Source: Posidonia oceanica
Lineage: Eukaryota; Streptophyta; Magnoliopsida; Alismatales; Posidoniaceae
Length of the DNA stretch: 64,000 nucleotides
NCBI GenBank assembly: GCA_037176725.1
Contig: JAZBRS010000044.1
Span: forward strand, 7,564,001-7,628,000
Direction: 5' to 3'
The position numbers and the translations under genes were made by a program. The notes below the pieces were generated by a model. The model was not told the DNA's origin. It worked only from the letters and a program-made list of their open reading frames with translations, and searched no databases. This document shows, in pieces, positions 47,784-59,171 of this stretch; within the stretch, counting starts at the first letter, position 1, and every line of letters begins with the position of its first letter.

Positions 47784-49103
47784 TCATTGGTAGTACTTCT
47801 TGAGGTAATACAAGTTGACTGGTTCTGATTGCTTGACCTGGTCTATGTCCTCAAGGATTGCAGCACCGTCGGAGAAGATCTGCTTGACCACAAAGGGGCC
47901 GCACCAGTTGGGCCGGAATTTACCTCGACCGTTAGGAAGGTGGATGACTCGCAAGACGAGATCTCTTGGCTGGAAGCTTCTGGGCTGGGCTCTCTTCTGA
48001 TAGGCTCTAGCTATTTGCTTCTAGTAACACTGAGCATGATGCATAGCTTGCAGCCTGTGCTCATCAACCAGGTTTTGCTGGATGCAGCGGTCTTCGACCC
48101 ATTCTGCCTCTTCCAGCTCAGCTTCTCGTAGGATCCATACTGAGGAGATCTCTACTTCAATGGGCAGCACCGCCTCCATGCCGTACGCCAGTGAATATGG
48201 GATTGCTCCTGTTGAGGTCCGGACTGATGTTCTGTACGCCTAGAGTGCATACGGAAGCTTGTCATGCCAGTCCCTGTGGGTTTCTGCCATCTTCTTTACG
48301 ATCTTCACAATGTTCTTGTTGGCAGACTCCACTTCTCCGTTCATCTGCGGCCAATATGGCGAGGACCTGTGATGCTCTATCTTAAAGCTCTAGAGGTATT
48401 CCTCGATCCTCTTGGCTGTAAAATTCGTGCCATTACTAGAGATGAAGGAGTGTGGGACCCCATACCAGGCGATATTGTTTCTAATGAACTTTTCCGTCGC
48501 CGCGGCTGTGACAGTCTTGTAGGAGGCTGCTTCCACCCACTTAGTAAAGTAGTCGATCGCCACAAGGATAAAGTGATGACCGTTCGAAGCAGCAGGATGT
48601 ATAGCACCGATGACATCAATCCCCCCAGTAGAGAAGGGCTACGGCGATGACATGCTGTGTAGTTGCTGTGGGAGAGCATGTATGAAGTTCCCATGGATCT
48701 GGTAGCTATGGCATCTGCGTACGAACTGGCAGCAGTCTGCCTCCATAATTGACCAGAAGTAACCTTTAAGCATAATCTTCTTGGCTAGCAGCACGCCATT
48801 CATATGAGGACCGCAGATCCCTACATGTACTTGAAGCATTAGCGTGTCGGCCTTTGTCTTGTCCGGACAGCGTAGGAGCATCTGGCTGTAGGATCTTCTG
48901 TATAGATGTCTTGCTCCTATCACATGTTTTGACGCTAGACGCATCAAAACCTTTCTGTCTGCTGTTGAGGCGTAAAGTGGGAGGCGGCCAAATTCCAGTA
49001 AGACCTTAATGTCGTTGTACCATGACTGCTCTTCTGCTAGATCTGCCTCTTCTATGCTCATGCAATGTGCCGACTGCTGCATACGGGTAACCGACACGTC
49101 CAC
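47784..49103 (-). pseudogene. Outer element: integrase (H2C2 zinc finger, catalytic core, C-terminal part), decayed
   Basis: The H2C2 zinc-binding part (HVGICGPHMNG, then CCQFVRRCHSYQ) is at about 48830-48690. The catalytic core follows: GGIDVIGAI, FTKWVEAASYKTVTAA, SFISSNGTNF and QMNGEVESANKNI. A C-terminal segment ends VNLYYLKKYYQ, stop at 47784-47786. The Asp expected before NGTNF is Ser here, and stops interrupt the frame (for example SP*PFSTGG near 48640), so the enzyme is dead. Integrases insert retroelement DNA into the nuclear genome. Order on the minus strand: RNase H, then integrase, then LTR. Confidence 0.85.
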
Positions 49104-49127
49104 TGCACGATCTTCAGGTATGTTGAG

Positions 49128-49755
49128 CTAGGACGCCAAAGTTGCTAGTGCATCTGCATACGCGTTCCGCGCTCTGCTCATGTATGTAAAGCGGACGCTT
49201 TCGAACTCCTCAATGAGCCTTAGCAGATGTTCGTGATATGGCACGAGCTTGGGGTCCTTTGTCTTCCAGTCGCCATTCACCTGGGAGATTACTAGCATGG
49301 CATCGCCGTGCACATGCAGCTTCCGCACCTCATGTTCGAATGTGACTCTCAGTCCTAGGATGCATACTTCATATTCTACTCCATTGTTGGTGCATTCAAA
49401 TGTCAGCTTCCAGGCAAAGGGGATCAGCTGCCCCTGCGGCATTGCTAATACAGTGCCTATGCCTCGACCCTTTTTGTTGACAGCACCATTAAAGTACAGC
49501 TGCCACTGCTGCTCGTCCTTAGGGTTCTTTTGCTCAGAATCCTCCGTGGCGAGAAAATGTCCTCATCGGGGAACTGTGTCTGCAGAGCCTGGTATTCAGT
49601 CAGTGGAAAGTCGGCAAGATGATCTGCCATGGCTTGTCCTTTCATGGACTTCTACGTGACGAAGGTGATGTCGTACTGAGATAGCAACACTTGCCACTTG
49701 ACGCTTCTGCCTACCATGGCTGGCTTCTGGAAGAGGAATTTAATGGGATCATGTT
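49128..49755 (-). pseudogene. Outer element: end of RNase H and second (archaeal-type) RNase H, decayed
   Basis: Just below the inner insertion the frame reads HDPIKFLFQKPAMVGRSVKW and MKGQAMADHLADFPL, the linker after the first RNase H. The second RNase H follows: QLYFNGAVNKKG split by a frameshift, then FECTNNGVEYEVCILGL, LHVHGDAMLVISQVNGDWK and ARNAYADALATLAS. Dual RNase H domains mark the Tat lineage of Ty3/gypsy. Stops at 49128 and 49457 and a frameshift show decay. Confidence 0.82.
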
Positions 49756-51332
49756 TGTAGATGGAAAATTGGGAATTTGGAGGTGCAGATGAAGATGACA
49801 ACGCTTCCACGTACGTCGTCAACTTGACTGTGATCACCATTTATCAATAGGCAGACAAGGCACCTGGGAAGATGATGATGATGTGGGTACTTGGCTCATT
49901 GGATCGACGGCAGGATGTCGTCCAGCGGCGTTCTCGTGTCACGCGAGCGTATTCCTTTCCTTCAAAATAAAGTAAAAATAGATCTAGATAAGTTTGTGTG
50001 TAGTAAAAGATCATAAAAAGAAACAAATAATAATATGAACAAATGAGTCTAATACTAATTGGGGGTGTTCCCTGCATGCATATGCTATGGGCTCTATATT
50101 AAGGAATGCAATAATGAAATGAAAAAGTAGATTGGAAGAAGATACTCCCTTCACCCTCGTGCTGTATGCAGTGGAATGAGGAAGTAAAGGCACAGTCGGA
50201 GCTTCGGCTAGGCTCGAGATCTTTGGGATTTAAGGTGGGATTGAGAATGGAGGCTAGGGTTTCTCCCTTAGAAGATGGCACTTTGCTTATGGATTTGGAT
50301 CTCTAAACCCTAAAATTTTAAAAGTGGCCTCCCCTTGAACACCGACTCACGGGGTCTTTTTATAGGCTCATGGGATACGGGTGGCTCATACCTAGGAATG
50401 TTCTAAAAGCTTGTAGAAGAAAACTGATATTTATGGCTAGTCGCCGCATAGACAGGCGACCAGCACAAATATCTTCCGAAAAGGTCGTGAAAAATCTACG
50501 GAAAATCCCGCAAGACCAGGTCAACGGATTCCACATCAACTGGTCGCCTCTTACACAGGCGCCTAGCTGTTGTACAATTTTAGGCCAAATTTAGATATGC
50601 TTCTAATTTCTAGGGAATTAAATCTTAGATTTGCTACTGATTTTTAGGAGATAAATCTTAGATTTAGAAAAATGTGTTTAACAAATCTATGTCTTAATTT
50701 GGAAGCCACCTAGGGTTTTCTAGATTTATTCCTTAATTAATGATATTTGTGTTATATCATATATATATTAAATGCTAGAAAACCACATAAATATCGATAA
50801 TTCATGGAAAAACGTTATAATAATTTATAAAGTCCCCATGTTTTATATTAATGTCTAGGATATTTATTATTAAGCTAGAGAGAGGCAGGTTGCTAGTCGC
50901 CTGTCACACAGGTGCCTACACAGTCCAGCCGCCTCTCTGAAAGTCGTCTGGTTGTGTCGCCGCTCTGGGAGGCAACTAGCTAGGTCTTTTGCGTTTTTAT
51001 CCCTGTCTTTTAAGTTAATCTAGAGAAACATGATAAAAGCCCGGAAAACTTCAGAAATCTCATGAGATCGTAAAAACATATTCTTTAACTCAAATCTGCC
51101 ACTGATCTGAGTAGGAATAAAGGGTACTGGAGGTATTTGAACTTGCCACGAGTCTGAGTGCATTAGCTATGCCACAGCTAATATCCTTGAGTTAAGTAAA
51201 ATCAAGCGATACTTTAAACAAATCACAGAAAATCTGGAAAAAGTGTTATTAGTCCTTAGTTATGTGATATAGGGCGCCTCAAGGTTCCTATCCTCTAATA
51301 ACTCTCAAAAATGCGAAAATGGAATATCTACA
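49756..51332 (-). repeat. 3' LTR of the inner element
   Basis: 1577 bp, TGTAGAT at the low end and ATCTACA at the high end. Contains hairpin-like TCGCC/GGCGA pairs at about 50440-50460, 50543-50560 and 50896-50912. Against the other LTR, the centre (about 50415-51128) is almost identical and both ends are diverged. Confidence 0.92.
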
Positions 51333-51348
51333 GATGCCCCTCCTTGGA
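51333..51348 (-). promoter_or_regulatory. Polypurine tract of the inner element
   Basis: On the minus strand CCAAGGAGGGGCATC lies immediately before the 3' LTR. It is the expected position and composition for a plus-strand primer site. Confidence 0.65.
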
Positions 51349-53600
51349 GTTGATACTAACAAGATTGGGTCTAAGGTAAGAACGATGTCTCATTGCGCAT
51401 TTCCTGAAAAGAGAAGCTCCGTCTCAAACAATCCGCCACTAGGGATGAAGGAAAATAAAAAGAAGAAGGAGAAGGGGTGAACTAACTCGATGTCGGGAGA
51501 TTGCCGCACGGCCGAGTGGTTCGATTAATTGCCGCCATATTGAAGACTCAAGTATGGAGGGGTCAAGTCGGTTTCGGAACTATGTGTCGCAACCAATGTC
51601 GAGACCAGGTTAACCATGTAAGGGTGCTTCAACAGGACAGAAGCGAAGAACGAGATCGTAGGGCATTACCTTGCACGATCGAAAAGGAGTGCTCTTGTGG
51701 CATCATGTTTGAGATTTCACTCGGATTGGAATTGATAAAAGGATAGGTAGGAACTAGGTTGGCTCTAGGAGAATCACATGTCCTAAGGTTTTCTAACACT
51801 CTTGAAGGTCATTTTGCTCCGTCTGTGCTCCACTTCCAATGATATGAGAAAATGCATGGATGCATGATTCAAACAAACAATGATAATGCAAGGTCAACAT
51901 GCTGTGCAATGAATGGTCCATAGGCTAGGTTAGGCCGGTAGGCTACGGTTGGTCCCAAACCATATGGACATATGCAAAATGAATGAATGTAATTCGTTGT
52001 GGTCAAGTGTTTTTCATCCTTAAGTGTGACTGGTACTCTCAGGAAAGGACTGTCGTCCTACAACTCGATTTGACAAATAAAGGAGTTCTATGATTAAAGA
52101 ATCGGGTGAGGGAGTGAACCATTCCTTTGCCAAATCGGGATTTGCCTTTTAGTCAAAATGGGTGTGCCTTTGTACACTATATGAGCCCCTAAGGCATGAG
52201 CTCATTATTGAGATTTATACCTACACACTTAACAAAAGATGTTAGTAATCACAGGTGAACCTTTCCCAATTCCTAGGGAGATTGACTAAGATAAAGTATT
52301 CCCTTAATCAACACTATTTGAGAACTAGGTGGAGGGAATTAGTCTTGGTCCCAGCTAAAGAGATGGAAAATCGAAGCCCAGTAAACGCCGATTGTGAGTC
52401 TCCATAGATGCTCTAAAAATCATTGCAGATGCAGTGCCTTTGTTGAGAAAACGCATCCAAGCCGTGAGACACACTTGAGTAGGACGTTATCTCCAAATCC
52501 GAGGTGAAATGATTGTTACATCACCGGCCAGACTAATTCCAGTTTTCTTACTTACTAAGTTTTCACTTGTATGTAGGGTGGTTGGTGCTTCTTTAGGGGG
52601 TTTTCTTAGATTTTCTAATTTTTTGAATTTTTAGACTTTTTTATTTTTTTGGTGTTTGGGATTTTCTAATTTTTTGGTATTATAGGATTTTCTGATTTTT
52701 TTTTTGATTTTTTGGTGTTTTTGGATTTTTAGATTGATGATTGCGGTAATAACCTTCTTTCTTAAAGATTTTGCAGAATTGCCTTGTATTATCTAGGGTG
52801 AGAGAATCTTCCCTTCTAACATGCTTAGTCTTTTGAAAACTTGAGACTTCATACTAGCCTTAGTTTGATTGTTGTCTCCTTTATTTACTCAGTCCTTGAA
52901 CTTCTAGGGTTCCGTTCCTTGCTTGTGAGTGAGATGGGTGGAGGAGGTTTGAAGTACAGCAAACTCTCAACTTCGACTTGGGTTTGAGTTCCACTTGCCA
53001 GGTTTGGTCCTAATGCGCATTTTATTTTCTCAGGTTTTCTTTTTTTTCTTGATTTATGGACAGCTTTCTTTGCTGCCTTCTTTTCACTCTTTGGACAGCT
53101 CTTTGCTGGCCTCTTTTTATTGTCTTCTTTTTTCACTTGGACAGCTTCTTTGCTGTCTTATTTCCTCTCTTTATTTGGACAGCTTCTTTGCTGCCTTCTT
53201 TTCTGGGCACTTTATTTGGCGAACAGCTCATACCCTTAGCCTCTGCTCCGAGCCTGCCTTTCTCTTACCTCCCCGTGCGAGTGTATGTGCAGACAAGACA
53301 AGGTTGAGGTTACCCTAGTTGTTTAGTACCCTTTCTACTTGGGATACAACTTTCCTTCCTTGGCTAGGACTTGATTTTTTATTCTTTCTAGAGTTTGACA
53401 TACTAATTAAGGGTGTATTGTATGTAACTCTCACGGATCTAAAGATGCCTTTAGGTTGTCACAATCGGTGGTTGGACCTTTCCTGGATGTCACGGTCTCT
53501 GCTTGGGTAATACTTTGGCAATCCTGCTCAGCACTCTAAGTGGTTGGGTATAGTCCACACTCATCAATCATTTTTATTATTTATTTTATTACTTATAATC
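51349..53600. other. Non-coding 3' internal region of the inner element
   Basis: No pol domain could be read on either strand. At 52600-52740 lies a T-rich array of GATTTTCTAATTTTTTGG-like lines. At 53055-53215 the phrase TTGGACAGCTTCTTTGCTG recurs about four times at 35-55 bp spacing. Short frames here (52885-53136 minus; 52995-53318 plus) come from those repeats. Confidence 0.6.
53055..53215. repeat. Imperfect tandem repeat around TTTGGACAGCTTCTTTGCTG
   Basis: About four diverged copies separated by CTTCTTTTC-type pyrimidine stretches. Read on the minus strand they give Lys/Ala-rich peptide text (KKAAKKAV). Confidence 0.7.
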
Positions 53601-53879
53601 TAACTTATCATTAGAGAAAAATAAAGAACAAAATGAAGGAAACAAAAGTACGGAAAGAGAAATGTCTTATTTACAAATTTTAATTGAATTAACCACTGCC
53701 CTCGGTCGAGTTCAGTGGAATTTCGCACCTCCCTCCCTAGATGAGGGGACTTACCTGAGGGGTGACTATGGAAGTCTACCCCTGGTGTGGAGTAGTCAGG
53801 TGCTTGCGCACATTCTTGTCTTTCTTTTGGTTTGCGTCCAGTCCTTGCTTTCAGAGAGTCAAAGTCGAACTCACCATAA

Positions 53880-56263
53880 CCCGATCCAGGCAGTATGCCC
53901 ATGGTGGCTTCGTCTTCGAGTGAGGCTATCAGATTTCCTCCTCCTCTTGAAGTGCGACCACTGATGTGTTCTATAATAACCTCTCCTTCATGACTGCAGT
54001 GTTCATGACTGCCCCTAGTGTGCCTCTTTGTAGGATCGAGCGGCTTAGGAGGAGGACTGACTCTTGCTTGAGCTGCCTGAAGAGCTTGGTAGAGTGAACT
54101 AAGTGCAGCTTCTGCTTTATACCAGTTTGAATCTGCATATTCATCATAGATGGGCGACTAGTCTTCTCGGATCAAGTCCTGGAGCATCTGAGAATTTGGC
54201 AACTCTTTATCGTTTGATTCAGATGGTGGTCCTTCATGGCCAAAGCCTAGAGGAGTGATTTCCTAGTCTGCTTATATATGCTGGATGGTTATGAACTCTG
54301 ATCGAGCAGCTGATAGGATGATTTCTGCATCCGCGTGAGCCACTCGATGGTTGAACAAGGGCTCTTGATGCATTTGCATCACTTATTGGCCCCCTTGAGT
54401 TGCGTTTATTCTGGCTTTAAGCTCAGACCACATGATTTCACCATTGTCATTAAGATTATGTATTTTATCTTTGACAGTGAAACACTCCTCAAGAGTATAC
54501 CCGTTATTCTGGTGATAAGGGTAGTATTTGGTTACATCAACATTTGGAGGACTTGGACTGGACTCGGGGAGCTGCAAATCTCCACTTTCAACCAACATCC
54601 TGAATGTATCGGGGATTGATTCAGGAAGTGGAGGATAATTTTGCCTCTGAGGGCCTTTGTAGATTCGTGGTGGAGGGACGTTGTGGTAGTTCCTTTGCCC
54701 TTATTGTTGCCCCTGGTATCCATTGCTAGTCCATCCTTGCTGGGCATGTACCGGGTAGTCAGGTGTTTGTTGTTGGTGCTGTACTGGCTGTACTAACTGT
54801 CCTTGGTACTACACTGGTTGATTTTGGGCCAGAAACGAGTGCCCAGACTGATATTGGCCCATCTGCCTCTGTTGAACTGAGATCTGTGCCATGTCACCAG
54901 TGGTCCCATCAAGTGTATAGGTAGTGCTCTTCTTCTTGCCCCTTTCCTCGAGCTCTAAGAATGGTAAGTCCTCCTTGTGACAAAGGATTCTTGCAGCACG
55001 CTCGTATAATTGTGGGTATGTTCGGAGATCACTAATCAGTAACCCTGTTCTGAGTGCTCCTGTAGTGTTGCAGACAATGACCTCGACTGCTTGGTTTTCA
55101 GGAATGTAGCATTTGGACCTAGCAACCATGTCTTTCCATCTGCTTGCAAAAGTGGCAAACTCCTCATCAGGTTTCATTGTTTTAGCGAGGAAGTCACTCA
55201 TTGTAGACTCGTGCTGGATGCGATGGCTATATTGGAGCAGAAATTTTTCCTGAATCATCTTGAAGCTACTGAGATCATATGCTGTGAGCATGTTGAACCA
55301 TTCCAGCGCTTCTCCCTTCAAGCTCTTGAAGAAGAGGTAGATAATAAGGCCATTATCATACTGATAAGGTAGAGTATCCATAGCAAATGTGGCTAGATGG
55401 CCTCTTGGATTCTCTGTTCCATTGTATTTCCTCATTTTTGGCATTTTAAACCCAGGTGGAAGAACAAAATGAGGGAATTTGAATGTGTCAAACCCTATTG
55501 GTGCTTTATTTGTAACCCCCGCCTCTGTTAGCGCTTCAGAGATCATTCTTTTAATGTCTTGTCTTGGCATGGCTTGTTGCCCCTGGCTTAGGTGCCCGTG
55601 TATTTGATGGAAGGGTGGTAATAGAGGGTTGTATGGTGGAGTGTAGTATGATTGTGCGTTAGCGGGAGGTTGTGGTAAATATGATGTTCCGGGATATTGT
55701 GGTTGGTGTGACATTCCGGGATATTGCGGGAAGTGATGAGTTGTGTATGGTGGGGTTGGATGGATGGAAGGGTAAGTGGGCGTTGCATGATATTGTGGGA
55801 ATGGACCTTGGGTAGGGCAGTCTAGTGTGGGATTTAGTAGCGTGGTGTATGTGTGAGTGGGCGTGGTTAATGGATTTTGGTGGTAGTTTGGGAAAGAGGG
55901 TTGGTGGACGGATGAGGTTTCTGAGCTCTTAAGTGAGGGGTGATGTCGTGCTAGGAGTTGATAGATCTCATTAGCTGCTTCCTCAGATAGATAGGAAGTA
56001 GTCGATATAGGCGGCATTATGTGGACGGTTGCCCCTGGAAGCGTGCGTTCAGGTAGGGTACTCTATGGTCGGGAGTGGCTTATTTCTCTCTCCCCCTCAA
56101 CTTCTTGTGAAAAGTTGAGAGTTTCTGGCTCTTCTGCCTGTGAAGTTGAAGCCTGAATAAGAACCCATTCGGGCCCATGCTTGGTCGTGCCGTGGAGGTA
56201 GAGGTTGAGGCAGATGTCATATTGATGCGCTCTTGATTTTGTCGATAGAGCTCCACTGTACAA
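53880..56263 (-). pseudogene. Gag-type frame of the inner element, with in-frame stops
   Basis: One reading frame runs from about 56263 down to about 53880, interrupted by stops at 56063, 54809, 54695, 54380 and further on. The open middle part (56017-54809, 402 codons) has a Pro/Tyr/Thr-rich N-terminus, then the retrotransposon gag domain (PPGFKMPKMRKYNGTENPRG, HLATFAMDTLPYQ, GEALEWFNML, MKPDEEFATFASRWKDMVAR). After the stops, YYPYHQNNGYTLEECFTVKD corresponds to the gag C-terminal zinc-binding-like motif of Tat elements, with the first Cys replaced by Tyr. A tail follows (SNWYKAEAALSSLYQAL). Gag builds the cytoplasmic particle. The stops TAA/TAG/TGA sit where Gln/Arg-like codons fit, consistent with C-to-T decay. 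Confidence 0.82.
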
Positions 56264-57570
56264 TAGTTACAAGATTTTGAAAAATGAAATTACAGACTTA
56301 ATTAACACTACTTAATACAGACTCGATTAAATGAAAGTAAAAAAGAAATAAATAGTTTCTATTCTGGAGTTTCTGTAACTTGTAAATGGTGAGAATTAAA
56401 TTCCTGCAGGCAAGGCACACCGGAGCGTTGACCCTGTAGTCGCCTGCCGGTCAGGCAACCAAACAAGTCGCCATTTTAAACGGCAGCAGAGCGAGGCGCC
56501 TTCTGAACAGGCAGCTAGAACCTTGTTCTTCCAGCAACCAGGATCTGTTCTGGACAGATCACACAACAAGCAGGAAAAAAACAGTGCAAGTTTCAGATAG
56601 ATTGTAGATTTTTACTTGTTTAAGTAATTAATTAGTTGATTAATTAAACCTGCATGTTTACAAAGAATGGGATTTTTAGCTTATAGGTACCACTCTTTGA
56701 TCTTCTCAATGGTCCACCAAGAGGGCCTCGGCGGCGGGTTTATCTCTCTAAAGAGGAGCCCACCACCTAGGATTCTATCCTTAAGATCGGCCCTTATCAA
56801 ATCATAAAATAGTAAGTAAATAAGGAATATCAAAGTATCAAGTATCTACCAAGGATTATTTTTTACTTAAGGAAGAGGAGGAGTCAAAATAAAACCTTAG
56901 GACACCTTGAGTTCTCAACCTAACTATCTCAATCAAATAGAGTATGGGTGAACGACTTATACTGGCCCGGTTCGCTCTGTATGATTGTTCTAGTTAGAGG
57001 AAGATTCCCTCAAGGAACTTCAACTTTAATATCAAAAAAATAGTTTCCACCTTAAGGATGGGCACATGCAAACCTAGAATCCGAATAAAAAACGAAAAAA
57101 ATTACAGTAGACAAGATTTAATTAGATTTTTAAGCTACTGCAGATCTATAAAAACAACACAAGCTACTGAAAAAAAATAAAAGATCTGCACTGAAATAAA
57201 ACCCAGGTTCGATCGCCTGTAATTAGTGCGCCTGGAGAAGTCGCCGAAATGATGTGCGACTGACTTAGGCATCGGATTACTGTGCGGCTGGAAACCAGAG
57301 TTTTCTGTTTTTCAGAACAGTAGTAACCCGATCCTCTATGACTATAGACAGGAGGTTGTCGTTCTTGGGCAAGATGCCTCTTGCCTTAAGCCAAAATGGT
57401 AAGATTAGAAAATCTGTTCTAATGTCAGAAAACAAGACGGGGTTTAGGAGTCATGAAAAACCTAAACGCACGGCCTCCTAAACCGAAAAAAAACAAAAGA
57501 AACAACTAGATCTAAAGAAGTAAATGAAGGAAGGAAAAACTCACGTAGCACAAAGGATTGGCTATATCCG
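56264..57570. other. 5' leader region of the inner element
   Basis: No coding domain. Contains more GTCGCC-type inverted motifs at 56437-56515 (TCGCCTGCCGGTCAGGCAA, GGCGCCTTCTGAACAGGC) and 57208-57260 (TCGCCTGTAATTAGTGCGCC). Confidence 0.55.
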
Positions 57571-57588
57571 GTTCCACCGTGATCGCCA
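57571..57588 (-). promoter_or_regulatory. Candidate tRNA primer-binding site of the inner element
   Basis: On the minus strand TGGCGATCACGGTGGAAC begins five bases after the 5' LTR and opens with TGG, complementary to a tRNA CCA end. I could not match it to a particular tRNA. Confidence 0.5.
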
Positions 57589-57593
57589 CTTTT

Positions 57594-59171
57594 TGTAGAT
57601 GGAAAATTGGAAATTTGGGGGTGTAGATGAAGATGACAACGCTTCCACGTACGTCGTCAATTTGGTTGTGATCGCCACTTATCAATGGACGGACAAGATG
57701 CCTGGGGAGATGATGATGATGTGGGTACTTGGCTCACTGGATCGACGGCAGGATGTCGTCCAGTAACGTCCTCGTGTCACGCGAGCGTATTCCTTTCCTT
57801 CAAAACAAAGTAAAAATATATCTAGATAAGTTCGTGTGTAGTAAAAGATCATAAAAAGAAATAAAGAATAATATGAACAAATGAGTCTAATACTAATCGA
57901 GGGTTGTTCCCCACATGCATATGCTATGGGTCTTATGTTAAGGAATGCAATAATGAAATGAAAAAGTAGATTGGAAGAAGATACTCCCTTCACCCTTGTG
58001 CTGTATGCAGTGGAATGAGAAAGTGGAGGCACGGTCGGAGCTCCGGCTAGGCTCGAGATCTCTAAGATTCAAGGTGGGATTGAGAATGGAGGCTAGGGTT
58101 TCTCTCTTAGAAGATGGCTCTTTGCTTATGTATTTGGATCCCTAAACCCTAAAATTTTAAAAGTAGCCTCCCCTTGAGCACTGACTCATGGGGTCTTTTT
58201 ATAGGCTCATGGGATATGGGTGGCTCATACCTAGGAAGGATCTAGAAGCTTTTAGAAGAAAACTGATATTTATGGCTAGTCGCCGCATAGACAGGTGACC
58301 AGCACAAATATCTTCCGAAAAGGTCGTGGAAAATCTACGGAAAATCCCGCAAGACCAGGTCAACGGATTCCACATCAACTGGTCGCCTCTTACACAGGCG
58401 CCTAGCTGTTGTACAATTTTAGGCCAAATTTAGATATGCTTCTAATTTCTAGGGAATTAAATCTTAGATTTGCTACTGATTTTTAGGAGATAAATCTTAG
58501 ATTTAGAAAAATGTGTTTAACAAATCTATGTCTTAATTTGGAAGCCACCTAGGGTTTTCTAGATTTATTCCTTAATTAATGATATTTGTGTTATATCATA
58601 TATATATTAAATGCTAGAAAACCACATAAATATCGATAATTCATGGAAAAACGTTATAATAATTTATAAAGTCCCCATGTTTTATATTAATGTCTAGGAT
58701 ATTTATTATTAAGCTAGAGAGAGGCAGGTTGCTAGTCGCCTGTCACACAGGTGCCTACATAGTCCAACTGCCTCTCTGAAAGTCGTCTGGTTGTGTCGCC
58801 GCTCTGGGAGGCAACTAGCTAGGTCTTTTGCGTTTTTATCCCTGTCTTTTAAGTTAATCTAGAGAAACATGATAAAAGCCCGGAAAACTTCAGAAATCTC
58901 ATGAGATCGTAAAAACATATTCTTTAACTCAAATCTGCCACTGATCTGAGTAGGAATAAAGGGTACTGGAGGTACTTGAACTTGCCACGAGTCTGAGTGC
59001 ATTAGCTATGCCATAGCTAACATCCTTGAGTTAAGTAAAATCAAGCAATGTTTTAAACAAATCATAGAAAATCTGAAAAAAGTGTTATTAGACCTTAGTT
59101 ATGTGATATGGAGCGCCTCAAGGTTCCTATCCTCTAACAACTCTCAGAAATACGAAAATGGGATATCTACA
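57594..59171 (-). repeat. 5' LTR of the inner element
   Basis: 1578 bp, with the same TGTAGAT/ATCTACA ends as 49756-51332. As the 5' LTR for minus-strand transcription it should hold the promoter. A TATATATAA-like stretch occurs near 58600-58610 on the minus strand. Confidence 0.92.

Larger units (their letters stand above)
49756..59171 (-). mobile_element. Complete 9.4-kb gag-only LTR element nested in the outer gypsy
   Basis: Two LTRs of 1577 and 1578 bp (49756-51332 and 57594-59171) share TGTAGAT...ATCTACA ends. The host frame is cut exactly: VQLLCRH to the right and HDPIKFLF to the left join into one RNase H segment. Flanking pentamers are ATGTT and ATGCC, a 5-bp duplication with two C-to-T changes. 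Between the LTRs are a primer-binding candidate, a long gag frame with stops, and about 2.5 kb without a coding domain. No protease, RT, RNase H or integrase was seen. Gag-only elements with full LTRs have been described in plants as TR-GAG elements; this fits, and it would need proteins from an autonomous relative. Confidence 0.85.

Noticed and set aside
50310..50325. Telomere-like AAACCCTAAA
   Set aside because: A single copy within each LTR, not an array.
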